Below, one piece after another: positions 17,404 to 25,954 of a stretch of DNA of 64,000 nt. How positions within the stretch are numbered: position 1 is the first letter of the stretch; the number at the start of each line of letters is the position of its first letter. The position numbers were made by a program, and so were the translations under genes. The notes beneath the pieces are model-generated. The model saw nothing but the letters and a program-made list of their open reading frames with translations, made no database searches and was not told where the DNA came from. Source of the stretch: Maritalea sp047634455 (lineage in GTDB: Bacteria; Pseudomonadota; Alphaproteobacteria; Rhizobiales; Devosiaceae); the NCBI RefSeq assembly GCF_047634455.1, contig NZ_JBLIAI010000003.1:62001-126000 (forward strand). Direction: 5' to 3'.

Positions 17404-18210
17404 TTGATTGCACCAACTAAGATGTTGGACGTTGAAAATGTGTCGCTGCGCTTTGGCGGCGTTAAGGCGCTGACCGACATTTCGTTCCACGTGAATGAGA
17501 ACGAGATTTTCTCTTTGATTGGACCAAATGGCGCGGGCAAAACCTCAATGCTGAACTGCATTTCAGGTCGTTACCGTCCCCAAGAAGGTCGCATCACCTA
17601 TGATGGGCAGGACCTATTGAAGCGCTCGATCAATGATCGCGCAGCAATTGGCATTGGCCGTACGTTTCAGAACTTGGCACTGTTTAGTCATATGTCAGTG
17701 ATCGACAATATTTTGGTTGGCCGGCACCACCTGTTGAAGAACAATTTTGTCACCGGCATGTTCTATTGGGTTGGCGGCGCGCAAAAAGAAGAAGCACGCG
17801 CCCGTGCGGAAATTGAAGACATTATCGACTTCCTCGAAATTCAACATGTGCGCAATGAGTCAGCTGGCTCACTGTCCTATGGGTTGCGCAAACGAGTGGA
17901 ATTGGCCCGCGCCATTGCCATCAAACCAAAAATGATCCTGCTTGATGAACCGATGGCTGGCATGAACCTTGAAGAAAAAGAGGACATGGCGCGCTACATC
18001 ATCGAACTCAACGAGCAATATGGCATCACCGTTGTGATGATTGAGCACGATATGGGCGTAGTCGTCGATATTTCGCATCGGGTTGCGGTACTCGACTTCG
18101 GTCAAAAAATCGCTGAAGGCCTACCTGACGACGTGATTGAGGACGAACAGGTGAAAGTTGCCTATCTCGGCGTTGATGATTTCAACCTCGACGAAGAGGA
18201 GGCCGTGTAA
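17404..18210 (+). CDS. LivG-like ABC transporter ATP-binding protein
   Basis: This 268-residue ATPase has Walker A GPNGAGKT at 40-47, signature LSYGLRKRVELARAI and Walker B MILLDEPMAGM. The 'MAGMN' continuation and the C-terminal YLGVD are typical of LivG in branched-chain amino-acid-type (HAAT) importers. The start is probably TTG 17404, which has GGAGG about seven bases upstream; ATG 17422 lacks a good ribosome site. It is the first gene of a seven-gene operon, and its stop overlaps the start of the acyl-CoA synthetase by one base. In this operon the transporter subunits are interleaved with CoA ligases, so the cargo is probably an organic acid rather than an amino acid. Confidence 0.88.
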   Translation: MIAPTKMLDVENVSLRFGGVKALTDISFHVNENEIFSLIGPNGAGKTSMLNCISGRYRPQEGRITYDGQDLLKRSINDRAAIGIGRTFQNLALFSHMSVIDNILVGRHHLLKNNFVTGMFYWVGGAQKEEARARAEIEDIIDFLEIQHVRNESAGSLSYGLRKRVELARAIAIKPKMILLDEPMAGMNLEEKEDMARYIIELNEQYGITVVMIEHDMGVVVDISHRVAVLDFGQKIAEGLPDDVIEDEQVKVAYLGVDDFNLDEEEAV

Positions 18211-20192
18211 TGTCTGTCCATCGCGAGATTTCAGGATCAATTGTCAATTGGGACGCCGGTACCCATCATGCAGCAGCCGTGCGCGACAACGACACTTTGC
18301 CCAAAATGTTATTGGCGAACGCCAAAGCCCATCCGAATGACATCGCGCAGCGCGAAAAAGACTTTGGTATTTGGAACCAAATCACTTGGGAGCAGTTCAA
18401 CACTCACGTTAAGAACATGGCCTTAGCTTTTGATCAGCTCGGCGTCGTCAAAGGCGACGTGGTCGCGATCATTGGTGACAATCGGCCTGAGTGGGTGTGG
18501 GGCGAAATCGCAGCACATGCTGTTCAAGCCATGAGTTTGGGCATTTATCGCGACGCCCTGGAAGAAGAGATCGCTTATCTCATCAATTACGCGAAACCCA
18601 AAATTGTCATTGCCGAAGACGAAGAGCAGGTCGATAAATTCTTTGAGCTTGGTGATCGTATCCCTTCAGTTGAAAAAATCGTCTACCACGACAAACGTGG
18701 CATGAAAAAATATGACGATCCGCGCTTGATTTACTTGGCTGATTTGGAAAAGATCGGCGCAGAAATTGACGCCAAGAATCCCAATCGATATCAAGACTTG
18801 GTGGCGGCCACCAACACCGACGATGTTGCCGTGTTGTGTACCACCTCTGGCACCACATCAAACCCAAAATTGGCCATGTGGAAGCATTCCGCATTTTTGG
18901 GGCATGCCGTAAACTATTTGCGTGCTGACCCCATGGGCGCTGGCGATGAATATCTGGCAGTATTGCCGCTGTCTTGGGTGATGGAGCAAATGTACTCTGT
19001 CGCGTGGAACTTGGTTGCGCGCATGATCGTTAATTTCCCCGAAGAGCAAGAAACAGCCATGTCGGACTTGCGCGAAATTGGCCCGCACTTTGTGTTGCTG
19101 TCACCGCGCGTTTGGGAAATGGTTGCCGCAGACATTCGCTCACGCATGATGGAAAGCTCCGCTTGGAAACAAACCATTTTTGATTGGGGTGTCAAAACGG
19201 GATTGGACGCGCTGGAGCGTGGTGAGCGCTCACAAGCCGCCGAATTGATCCTGTTCCGGGCATTACGTGACCGGCTTGGTTTTTCTCGTCTTAAATCTGC
19301 CGCAACCGGCGGCGCAGCGATGGGGCCGGATACGTTTAAGTTTTTCCAAGCCATGGGTGTGCCCCTTAAACAGCTTTACGGTCAAACTGAGGGTCTAGGT
19401 GCCTACACCATCCACAAATGGGACGATATCGACCATGATACGGTGGGTTTCCCAATGAATGATTGCACGATCAAAATCCGCAATGCCGACGAAGAAGGCA
19501 TGGGCGAGATTATCGTTAAGCACCCCAACTTAATGACGGGTTACTATCAGGATACCAAAGAAACTGATGACGCATTTGATGGCGACGGCCATTTTCTCAC
19601 TGGAGATGCGGGCTATTTCAACGACAAGGATCATTTGGTGGTTGTGGATCGGATCAAAGATCTGTCCGAAACCAACAGGGGCATCAAATTCTCACCCCAA
19701 TTCATCGAGAACAAACTGAAATTCTCAACCTTTGTGGCTGAAGCGGTGATTTTGGGCAAAGACCAGCCCTTTATTTCGGCCATGATCTGTATTCGTTATC
19801 CCATTGTTTCAAAATGGGCGGAGCAGCGTCGGATCGCCTTTACGACCTACACGGATTTGGCCTCACGTCCTGAAATTTACGAACTGTTGCGCAAAGAAGT
19901 CGAGGCGGTGAACCTCCATTTGCCTGAAGCGCAGCGGATCAAAAAGTTCGTGCTGCTTTATAAAGAACTCGATGCGGATGACGGCGAGCTAACGCGGACC
20001 AAAAAAGTGCGCCGCAGCGTGATCGCGGACAAATATGCGGACATTATTGGCAAGCTTTATTCTGACGACACCCATGTGGATATCGACACCGTGATTTCGT
20101 TCCAAGATGGCACCAAACAACGCATCAAAACATCACTCAAAGTGCAGCGCCTAGACGATATGAGTGCGCTAGAAGGAAGGATGGCATCATGA
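18210..20192 (+). CDS. AMP-forming acyl-CoA synthetase (long-chain FadD15/FAA1-like)
   Basis: This 660-residue member of the ANL superfamily has the AMP-binding P-loop TTSGTTSNPK, the YGQTEGLGAY motif (A5), TGDAGYFNDKDHL (A7) and DRIKDL (A8). It activates a carboxylic acid to its CoA thioester through an acyl-adenylate. The length and order match the COG1022 long-chain group. The gene sits between LivG-like and LivH-like genes, overlapping both by 1-4 bases, so it is an integral part of the import operon. Insertion of such a synthetase in a HAAT operon is a recurring arrangement in proteobacteria. It suggests the imported acid is trapped as CoA ester, but the substrate cannot be read from sequence. 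Confidence 0.88.
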   Translation: MSVHREISGSIVNWDAGTHHAAAVRDNDTLPKMLLANAKAHPNDIAQREKDFGIWNQITWEQFNTHVKNMALAFDQLGVVKGDVVAIIGDNRPEWVWGEIAAHAVQAMSLGIYRDALEEEIAYLINYAKPKIVIAEDEEQVDKFFELGDRIPSVEKIVYHDKRGMKKYDDPRLIYLADLEKIGAEIDAKNPNRYQDLVAATNTDDVAVLCTTSGTTSNPKLAMWKHSAFLGHAVNYLRADPMGAGDEYLAVLPLSWVMEQMYSVAWNLVARMIVNFPEEQETAMSDLREIGPHFVLLSPRVWEMVAADIRSRMMESSAWKQTIFDWGVKTGLDALERGERSQAAELILFRALRDRLGFSRLKSAATGGAAMGPDTFKFFQAMGVPLKQLYGQTEGLGAYTIHKWDDIDHDTVGFPMNDCTIKIRNADEEGMGEIIVKHPNLMTGYYQDTKETDDAFDGDGHFLTGDAGYFNDKDHLVVVDRIKDLSETNRGIKFSPQFIENKLKFSTFVAEAVILGKDQPFISAMICIRYPIVSKWAEQRRIAFTTYTDLASRPEIYELLRKEVEAVNLHLPEAQRIKKFVLLYKELDADDGELTRTKKVRRSVIADKYADIIGKLYSDDTHVDIDTVISFQDGTKQRIKTSLKVQRLDDMSALEGRMAS

Positions 20193-21085
20193 AGTGGGAA
20201 CTTTTCTTCCAACTGCTCGTCAACGGACTGATTGTGGGCATGCTATATGGCGTCGTCGCCATGTGTTTTGTGCTGATTTACAAATCCACGCAGGTCGTCA
20301 ACTTCGCCCAAGGTGAGTTTTTGGTGCTGGGTGCATGGGTTTGCTTGGCGTTGGTTACACAAATGCAATTGCCGTTTTTCCTCGCTTTCATCTTCACGCT
20401 GGTCTTCATGGCGATATTTGGGATTGTGGTGCAAACCATCATCCTTAGGCCCTTGATCGGTGAACCCATTATCTCGGTGATTATGGTCACCATTGGCCTG
20501 TCGATCTTTATGCAATCCTTGATGAACTGGGTGTTTGGTAATGATGCGAAACGCTTCCCCGATGTATTCGGCAGTTCCGATGTGGTCTCCATCATGGGCC
20601 TGAACGTTGAGGTTGCCTACTTACTCTCGCTGGTGCTGTCAGTGGTCATTATGGTGGTGTTTTTCTGGTTCTTCCGCTTTACCCGGCACGGTTTGGCCAT
20701 GCGCGCGACCGCGTTCGATCAGCAAATTGCGCAAAGCCTAGGCATATCGGTCAAGCAGACTTTTGCGATGGCATGGGCCATTTCGGCCATGGTTTCTGGG
20801 GTTGCGGGTATCGTGCTTGGCATCGTCAATTCGGTCTCCAACTCCCTTGCGTTTGTTGGCATCAAAGTGTTTCCCGCGGTGATTTTGGGTGGGCTTGATT
20901 CCATCATTGGCGCTGTTGTTGGCGGCATCATCATTGGGGTGCTTGAAAATCTTGCAGAATATGCCGATGGGCAATGGCTCAAAATCGGCAACCTTTACAC
21001 CATCGCTCCGTTCTACGTGCTCATCATTATTTTGATGATCAAACCTTACGGCCTGTTTGGCACCAAAGACATTGAGAGGATATAG
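20189..21085 (+). CDS. LivH-like ABC transporter permease
   Basis: This 298-residue membrane protein has about eight hydrophobic segments. It shows the LivH N-terminus (NGLIVGMLYGVVAMCFVLIY), VNFAQGEFLVLGAW, and the coupling-loop block RATAFDQQIAQSLGI. It starts 4 bases inside the end of the acyl-CoA synthetase gene. With the following LivM-like permease it forms the channel of the HAAT importer. Confidence 0.9.
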   Translation: MKWELFFQLLVNGLIVGMLYGVVAMCFVLIYKSTQVVNFAQGEFLVLGAWVCLALVTQMQLPFFLAFIFTLVFMAIFGIVVQTIILRPLIGEPIISVIMVTIGLSIFMQSLMNWVFGNDAKRFPDVFGSSDVVSIMGLNVEVAYLLSLVLSVVIMVVFFWFFRFTRHGLAMRATAFDQQIAQSLGISVKQTFAMAWAISAMVSGVAGIVLGIVNSVSNSLAFVGIKVFPAVILGGLDSIIGAVVGGIIIGVLENLAEYADGQWLKIGNLYTIAPFYVLIIILMIKPYGLFGTKDIERI

Positions 21086-21087
21086 AG

Positions 21088-22152
21088 GTGGGACACGTAC
21101 CTAATCCAAGACCTGCTGGCGATTTTAGAACGTCATATACTGATGACAATCGGATGTTTAAAACCCATTTCGAGAAATACGCAGCCCTTGCAGTTTTGCT
21201 TATCGTCATGGTTGCAGCCCCATTTTTGGGTAACTATTGGGTTAGCCAGCTGATTGTGATTGGCATTTATGCGATCGCCGCCATTGGGTTGAATATTCTG
21301 GTTGGCACCACCGGGCAAATCTCTTTGGGTCACGGCGCCTTTTTCGGCTTTGGCGCGTTTGCCAGTGCTTGGTTAGCCTCTAGCTTTAACGTACCTACAT
21401 TGATTTCGATGCCAGCTGCTGCATTGATGACGACGGCGGTGGGCATGATCTTTGGCGTTCCCGCAGCACGGATCAAGGGCCTTTATTTGGCAATTGCCAC
21501 TCTGGCCTCTCAATTCATTTTGGAAGATTTCTTCGCGCGAGCAGATTGGTTCTCAGGTGGTGTTTATGGCGCGCTTGCCGACCGTCCGGATATCTTCGGC
21601 TATGTGCTCGACACCGACCTTAGCTATTTTTACCTGGTCCTGTTCTGGCTTGTTGTCAGTGTGATTGGCGTGACAAACCTGTTGCGCTCTCGAGATGGCC
21701 GCGCTTTGGTTGCAGTTCGGGACCATTATTTGTCCGCAGAAGTGATGGGCGTGAACCTCACCAAATACCGCATCTTGTCATTTGGTATTTCGTCGTTCTT
21801 TGCAGGATTAGCTGGCGCACTCTTTGGCCACTATCTTGAATATGTGTCGGTAGAAGGCTTCACCATTATCTTGTCGATCCAATTCCTCGCCATGATTATC
21901 ATTGGCGGTCTGGGTTCGGTTTATGGCTCGATCTTGGGTGCTGCGTTTATTCTGCTGCTGCCTCAATTGATGGAAAGTGCCACCTCCGTTTTAGCTTTGG
22001 TCTTCCCAGAAATGGGCAGCGGCAAGGCATATGTCAAACAGATGTCAATCGGCGCGGCGATCATCCTATTCCTCATCTTTGAACCTGAAGGGCTTGTGCA
22101 CAGGTGGCAGCAAATTCGCGCCAGCTGGAAACTCTTCCCGTTCTCAAGATAA
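21088..22152 (+). CDS. LivM-like ABC transporter permease
   Basis: This 354-residue membrane permease starts at GTG 21088 behind a GAGG ribosome site. A hydrophilic N-terminal tail of about 30 residues precedes the first helix. Family blocks are IGLNILVGTTGQISLGHGAF, VRDHYLSAEVMGVNL (coupling loop) and GGLGSVYGSILGAAFI. It follows the LivH-like gene with a 2-base gap. The N-terminal tail is rather long for LivM; an internal ATG at 21154 (MFKTHF) would remove it. Confidence 0.9.
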   Translation: MGHVPNPRPAGDFRTSYTDDNRMFKTHFEKYAALAVLLIVMVAAPFLGNYWVSQLIVIGIYAIAAIGLNILVGTTGQISLGHGAFFGFGAFASAWLASSFNVPTLISMPAAALMTTAVGMIFGVPAARIKGLYLAIATLASQFILEDFFARADWFSGGVYGALADRPDIFGYVLDTDLSYFYLVLFWLVVSVIGVTNLLRSRDGRALVAVRDHYLSAEVMGVNLTKYRILSFGISSFFAGLAGALFGHYLEYVSVEGFTIILSIQFLAMIIIGGLGSVYGSILGAAFILLLPQLMESATSVLALVFPEMGSGKAYVKQMSIGAAIILFLIFEPEGLVHRWQQIRASWKLFPFSR

Positions 22153-22164
22153 GCAAATGCAAAA

Positions 22165-22194
22165 AGCACCCGATCTCGGCGAAAAAGAGGTGCT
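22165..22194 (+). other. Possible RNA hairpin before the binding-protein gene
   Basis: AGCACC (22165-22170) and GGTGCT (22189-22194) can pair around an 18-base loop, followed by an A-rich stretch. It lies in the only sizeable gap of the operon, between the LivM-like permease and the binding protein. It could stabilise or process the message so that the binding protein is made in excess; the stem is short, so this is weak. Confidence 0.3.
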
Positions 22195-22236
22195 GCAAAA
22201 AACAACAATGGCCGAATTCTTTAGAGGAGAAATAAC

Positions 22237-23469
22237 GTGAAACTGAAATTATTATCAATGGCAGCCTTAGCGGCGACGATGTTCGCTGGCACGGCTGCAA
22301 CGGCGCAAGAAAGCGTCTTTGTTGGACAACTGGTCGACTATACAGGGCCAACAGCATTCGTGGGCAAGGCCTACGGACCGGGCGTGTCGGACGCAATTAA
22401 TTATGTAAACGCAAATGGCGGCATCGACGGCACCAAAATCGAGTTCACACAGGTCGATTATGCATACAAAGTGCCGGAAGCATTGGCGGCCTATAAAGCG
22501 TGGTCATCACGCGGCATGGTTGCGATGCAAGGGTGGGGCACCGCAGATACTGAGGCATTGATCTCATTTGTTGCCAAAGACAAAATCCCGGTCTTTTCAG
22601 CATCATATTCTGCGCATTTGACCGATCCACAAGGCCTAAACCCATTAACCAAAAAGCCGGCACCCTATAACTTCTTTTATGGCCCGTCCTATTCGGATAC
22701 GTGCCGCGCATTGGCACAATGGGCAGCAACTGACGCAAAGGAAAAGGGCATTGAAAACCCAATTTTCTTGCATGCAGGCGATAACCACCCTTATCCAAAT
22801 GCCCCAAAAGAAGCATGTGCCGCATATGCTGCGGAACTTGGTCTAACAGTGGCTGATCCAATTGTTGTGCCCATGGCCCCGGGTGACTTTAAAGCCCAGT
22901 GCCTCACCATCAAAGAAACGGGCGCTCAATACGTCTATATGGGCAACCTTGGCGGCTCCATTGTATCGCTGCTAAAATCATGTGGCACGGTTGGTGTTGA
23001 AGCCAACTATATGGGCAATGTGTGGGCTGGCGATTATGTCACCCTGCGGGCCTCGCAAGCTGAAAACCTGATCTTCCCCTCATCAACGCCGTTCTTTGGC
23101 CAAGATGTACCGGGCATGAAATTGGTTGAAGCGATCGCAGCGGCAGGCGAGGGCAATGGCGACGACAAGCCAACACACCATTATATCCGTGGCATTTGTT
23201 CAGCTTACTACATGATGGACGCCATGAAATGGGCGAAAGCCAATGGTGGCATCACTGGCGAAAACATCAAACAAGGCATGTATGCCAAGAAAGATTGGGT
23301 TCCAGCAGGTCTTGAAGGTGTTTGCTTGCCATCAACTTGGACTGAAACAGATCACCGTGGTCTGATGACCGTTGCCGTGAACCAAGGTTCATATAATGGC
23401 GGCGATCTCATCATCAAGCGGATCTCTGAAACAACTCTACCACGTCGTGATGACTGGTTGGGCTTTTAA
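22237..23469 (+). CDS. LivK-like periplasmic substrate-binding protein
   Basis: This 410-residue protein has a signal peptide (cleavage after TAATAQ, near residue 24) and the Peripla_BP_6 fold: GQLVDYTGPTAFVGKAYGPG, the INYVNANGGIDG block and VAMQGWGTADTEAL. It starts at GTG 22237 with AGAGGAG upstream. It binds the ligand of the HAAT-type importer in the periplasm. Paired cysteines are present in the mature chain. The context with two CoA ligases suggests a carboxylic acid ligand (aromatic, dicarboxylic or fatty), but the binding pocket cannot be assigned by eye. Confidence 0.9.
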   Translation: MKLKLLSMAALAATMFAGTAATAQESVFVGQLVDYTGPTAFVGKAYGPGVSDAINYVNANGGIDGTKIEFTQVDYAYKVPEALAAYKAWSSRGMVAMQGWGTADTEALISFVAKDKIPVFSASYSAHLTDPQGLNPLTKKPAPYNFFYGPSYSDTCRALAQWAATDAKEKGIENPIFLHAGDNHPYPNAPKEACAAYAAELGLTVADPIVVPMAPGDFKAQCLTIKETGAQYVYMGNLGGSIVSLLKSCGTVGVEANYMGNVWAGDYVTLRASQAENLIFPSSTPFFGQDVPGMKLVEAIAAAGEGNGDDKPTHHYIRGICSAYYMMDAMKWAKANGGITGENIKQGMYAKKDWVPAGLEGVCLPSTWTETDHRGLMTVAVNQGSYNGGDLIIKRISETTLPRRDDWLGF

Positions 23470-23491
23470 GCGAAGCTGAAGACGGAAAAGG

Positions 23492-24328
23492 ATGAGCAAC
23501 ATGAAACCACAAATTGCTGCAACCGGGAATGGCCTGGCAACTGAGAGCATTCTTTCCGTCAACAATATTGAGGTTGTGTTTAACGAGGTTATTCTTGTTT
23601 TGCGCGGCCTCAACCTAAAAGTCGCGCGGGGCAAAATTACTGCCCTGCTCGGCACCAACGGGGCGGGTAAATCAACCACCCTGAAGGCGATCACCAATTT
23701 GCTTGCCAGTGAAGATGGTGAAGTAACCCGCGGCTCAATCACATATGAAGACGAGAACGTCACCGAAGTTGGGCCGGAAGCGCTGGTACGCAAAGGCATC
23801 TTTTTGGTAATGGAAGGGCGCGGCATTTTGCAAGATATGACCGTGATTGAGAATTTGCGCTTGGGTGCATATTCGCGACCCAAAGCTAATCTCAAAGAAG
23901 AAATCGAACAAGTTTTCAAATATTTCCCCCGCCTAAAAGAGCGCACAGGGCTTGCTGGATATCTATCTGGCGGAGAGCAGCAAATGCTCGCCATTGGTCG
24001 CGCATTAATGGCGAAGCCAAAACTCATCCTAATGGATGAACCGTCCATGGGACTGTCTCCTTTGTTGGTGAAAGAAGTTTTTCGCATCATTAAACGGCTC
24101 AACAAAGAATTGGGCATCTCTATTCTGTTGGTGGAGCAAAACGCCAATATGGCGCTGCACGTCGCGGACGACGGATACATCATGGAGAACGGCAAAATTG
24201 TGCTTGATGGCACGGCCGAGGAATTGATGGCCAATGAAGACGTGAAAGAATTTTATTTGGGCGGCGGCGGCGAGCGGCGTTCGTTCAAAGATATCAAAAG
24301 TTACAAGCGCCGGAAGCGCTGGTTGTAG
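23492..24328 (+). CDS. LivF-like ABC transporter ATP-binding protein
   Basis: This 278-residue ATPase has Walker A GTNGAGKST (54-62), signature LSGGEQQMLAIGRAL, and Walker B LILMDEPSMGLSP, the latter typical of LivF. The N-terminus is about 20 residues longer than usual, and the C-terminus carries an extra basic tail (ERRSFKDIKSYKRRKRW). The start could be ATG 23492 or ATG 23501. It is the second ATPase of the HAAT importer, placed after the binding protein and 13 bases before the PaaK-like ligase. Confidence 0.88.
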   Translation: MSNMKPQIAATGNGLATESILSVNNIEVVFNEVILVLRGLNLKVARGKITALLGTNGAGKSTTLKAITNLLASEDGEVTRGSITYEDENVTEVGPEALVRKGIFLVMEGRGILQDMTVIENLRLGAYSRPKANLKEEIEQVFKYFPRLKERTGLAGYLSGGEQQMLAIGRALMAKPKLILMDEPSMGLSPLLVKEVFRIIKRLNKELGISILLVEQNANMALHVADDGYIMENGKIVLDGTAEELMANEDVKEFYLGGGGERRSFKDIKSYKRRKRWL

Positions 24329-24341
24329 GCGGGTGGAAATT

Positions 24342-25601
24342 ATGAGTGAAGGTGCATCAAACGGCCACAACCATTTCTCGCCATTGGAAGCACGACCGCC
24401 AATGGAGCGCGAAGAATCGCTTTTTATTGCTTTGCGCGCCCAACTCAGAAGCGCGATGGCGAACAGCCCTTATTGGGCACAAAAGCTATCTGAGATTGAT
24501 ATTGAGGGGGTCTATGATCGCGAATCATTGGCCCAATTGCCGGTGCTTTCAAAAAGTGATCTGGTTGAGTTGCAGGAAAAAAATCCGCTTTTTGGCGGTA
24601 TAGCGCCTGCGAACAATGATGTACGACGGGTCTTTTATTCTCCCGGACCCATCGTTGAGCCGCAACCCGGCGGCACTGACCCTTGGCGCATGAGTTCTGC
24701 GCTTTTTGCTGCCGGGATGCGGCGCGGCGACGTGATTGCGAACTGCTTTAGTTATCACCTAACGCCAGCGGGCTTCATGTTTGATGAAGCGGCTTCAAAC
24801 CTTGGTTGCGTGACGTTTCCCGCCGGTGTTGGCAATACTGAAACCTTGGTGGAAGCGTTTAATCACTTCACAATTTCAGGCTATGTCGGCACCCCGGATT
24901 TTTTGCAGATTATTTTGGAAAAAGCCAAGGCGCTGGGAAATGATATTTTGAGCGTCCAGAACGCTCTAGTGTCAGGTGGGCCTTTGTTTCCGGCGATGCG
25001 GAACTGGTATGCTGCGCAAGGCGTCAACATCAAACAATGTTATGGAACCGCCGAATTGGGCTTAATCGCTTACGAAACAGATGCGGCGGACAACGGCATG
25101 GTGATTGCCGAAAATTGTATCGTCGAAATTGTCCGACCCGGCACATCAGATCCGGTTGCGCCGGGAGAAGTCGGCGAAGTTGTGGTGACAACATTTGATC
25201 CCAACTACCCGCTAATCCGGTTTGCCACGGGCGATCTGTCTGCCATTCAGCCCGGGCAATCTTCCTGCGGTCGCACCAATGCTCGGCTGAAAGGCTGGAT
25301 GGGGCGCGCTGACCAAACCACCAAGGTGCGCGGCATGTTCGTCCATCCGCACCAAATCGCCAAGATTGTCAAAACCTTCCCGCAGATGGGCCGCGCGCGG
25401 CTGGAAGTCAGCGAGATTGAGGGCAAAGATCAAATGACATTTATTTGCGAACTGCCGCATAATGACGACGCGGTGAAAGAGCAGATTGCGCAAAGCGTTC
25501 GTGCTGAATGCCGCTTGCGTGCAGATATTCGCATTGTGTCGTTGGATAGCCTTCCAAATGACGGCAAAGTAATCGACGATCGCCGCGTTATTGGCGTTTA
25601 A
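24342..25601 (+). CDS. Phenylacetate-CoA ligase-like (PaaK-type) AMP-forming ligase
   Basis: This 419-residue ANL-family enzyme has the compact length of PaaK. Motifs are CYGTAELGLIAYE (A5 position), IRFATGDLSAI and GWMGRADQTTKVRGMFVHP, the last diagnostic of the PaaK group. ATG 24342 is preferred over GTG 24333 because it is preceded by GGTGGA. PaaK-type ligases activate aryl- or arylacetic acids, but paralogues in HAAT operons are of unknown specificity. No paa ring-epoxidase genes are nearby, so I do not call it paaK. Two different acid:CoA ligases in a single import operon is noteworthy. Confidence 0.8.
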   Translation: MSEGASNGHNHFSPLEARPPMEREESLFIALRAQLRSAMANSPYWAQKLSEIDIEGVYDRESLAQLPVLSKSDLVELQEKNPLFGGIAPANNDVRRVFYSPGPIVEPQPGGTDPWRMSSALFAAGMRRGDVIANCFSYHLTPAGFMFDEAASNLGCVTFPAGVGNTETLVEAFNHFTISGYVGTPDFLQIILEKAKALGNDILSVQNALVSGGPLFPAMRNWYAAQGVNIKQCYGTAELGLIAYETDAADNGMVIAENCIVEIVRPGTSDPVAPGEVGEVVVTTFDPNYPLIRFATGDLSAIQPGQSSCGRTNARLKGWMGRADQTTKVRGMFVHPHQIAKIVKTFPQMGRARLEVSEIEGKDQMTFICELPHNDDAVKEQIAQSVRAECRLRADIRIVSLDSLPNDGKVIDDRRVIGV

Positions 25602-25954
25602 GGCGAAAACTTAAGCACAGCATGACATCGCACGCCCAACCACTTGTTGGTCCATCATTTGACGCGGAAAAATAAAACCATATAGGCCCTCTTGATTTCT
25701 TTGGTGTGCTGCATATATAGTACACCATCACAGTTGTTGAGTTAGGGTTGCGGGTTTCGTGGTCTTTTACGAATGGTTCATGGGGCGATTTGACTCGGCT
25801 CACTGCGCAAGCACATACTCATTGTAATGGTGATAAATGGGCGCTGCCAACGCATCGTCACAATTGACTGTTAGGTGAAATATGTCCATCGTTCTTTAAG
25901 GAACTTGGGTCTATTTAGCGGTCATCAATTTGGGAATTTTGGAAAGCCGACATC
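25602..25954. other. Intergenic region with an inverted repeat
   Basis: This stretch of 353 bases contains no convincing gene or terminator. An inverted repeat, TGGTGTGCT (25702-25710) and AGTACACCA (25719-25727) with one mismatch and an AT-rich centre, looks like a regulator site or part of the promoter of the exported protein downstream. Confidence 0.4.

Noticed and set aside
17404..24328. Branched-chain amino acid transporter, given the bkd/liu/mms neighbours
   Set aside because: CoA ligases are built into the operon, which points to an acid substrate; Liv-like folds carry many ligands.
24342..25601. Assignment as phenylacetate catabolism gene paaK
   Set aside because: No paaABCDE, paaG, paaZ or other ring-degradation gene is present; only the ligase family can be stated.
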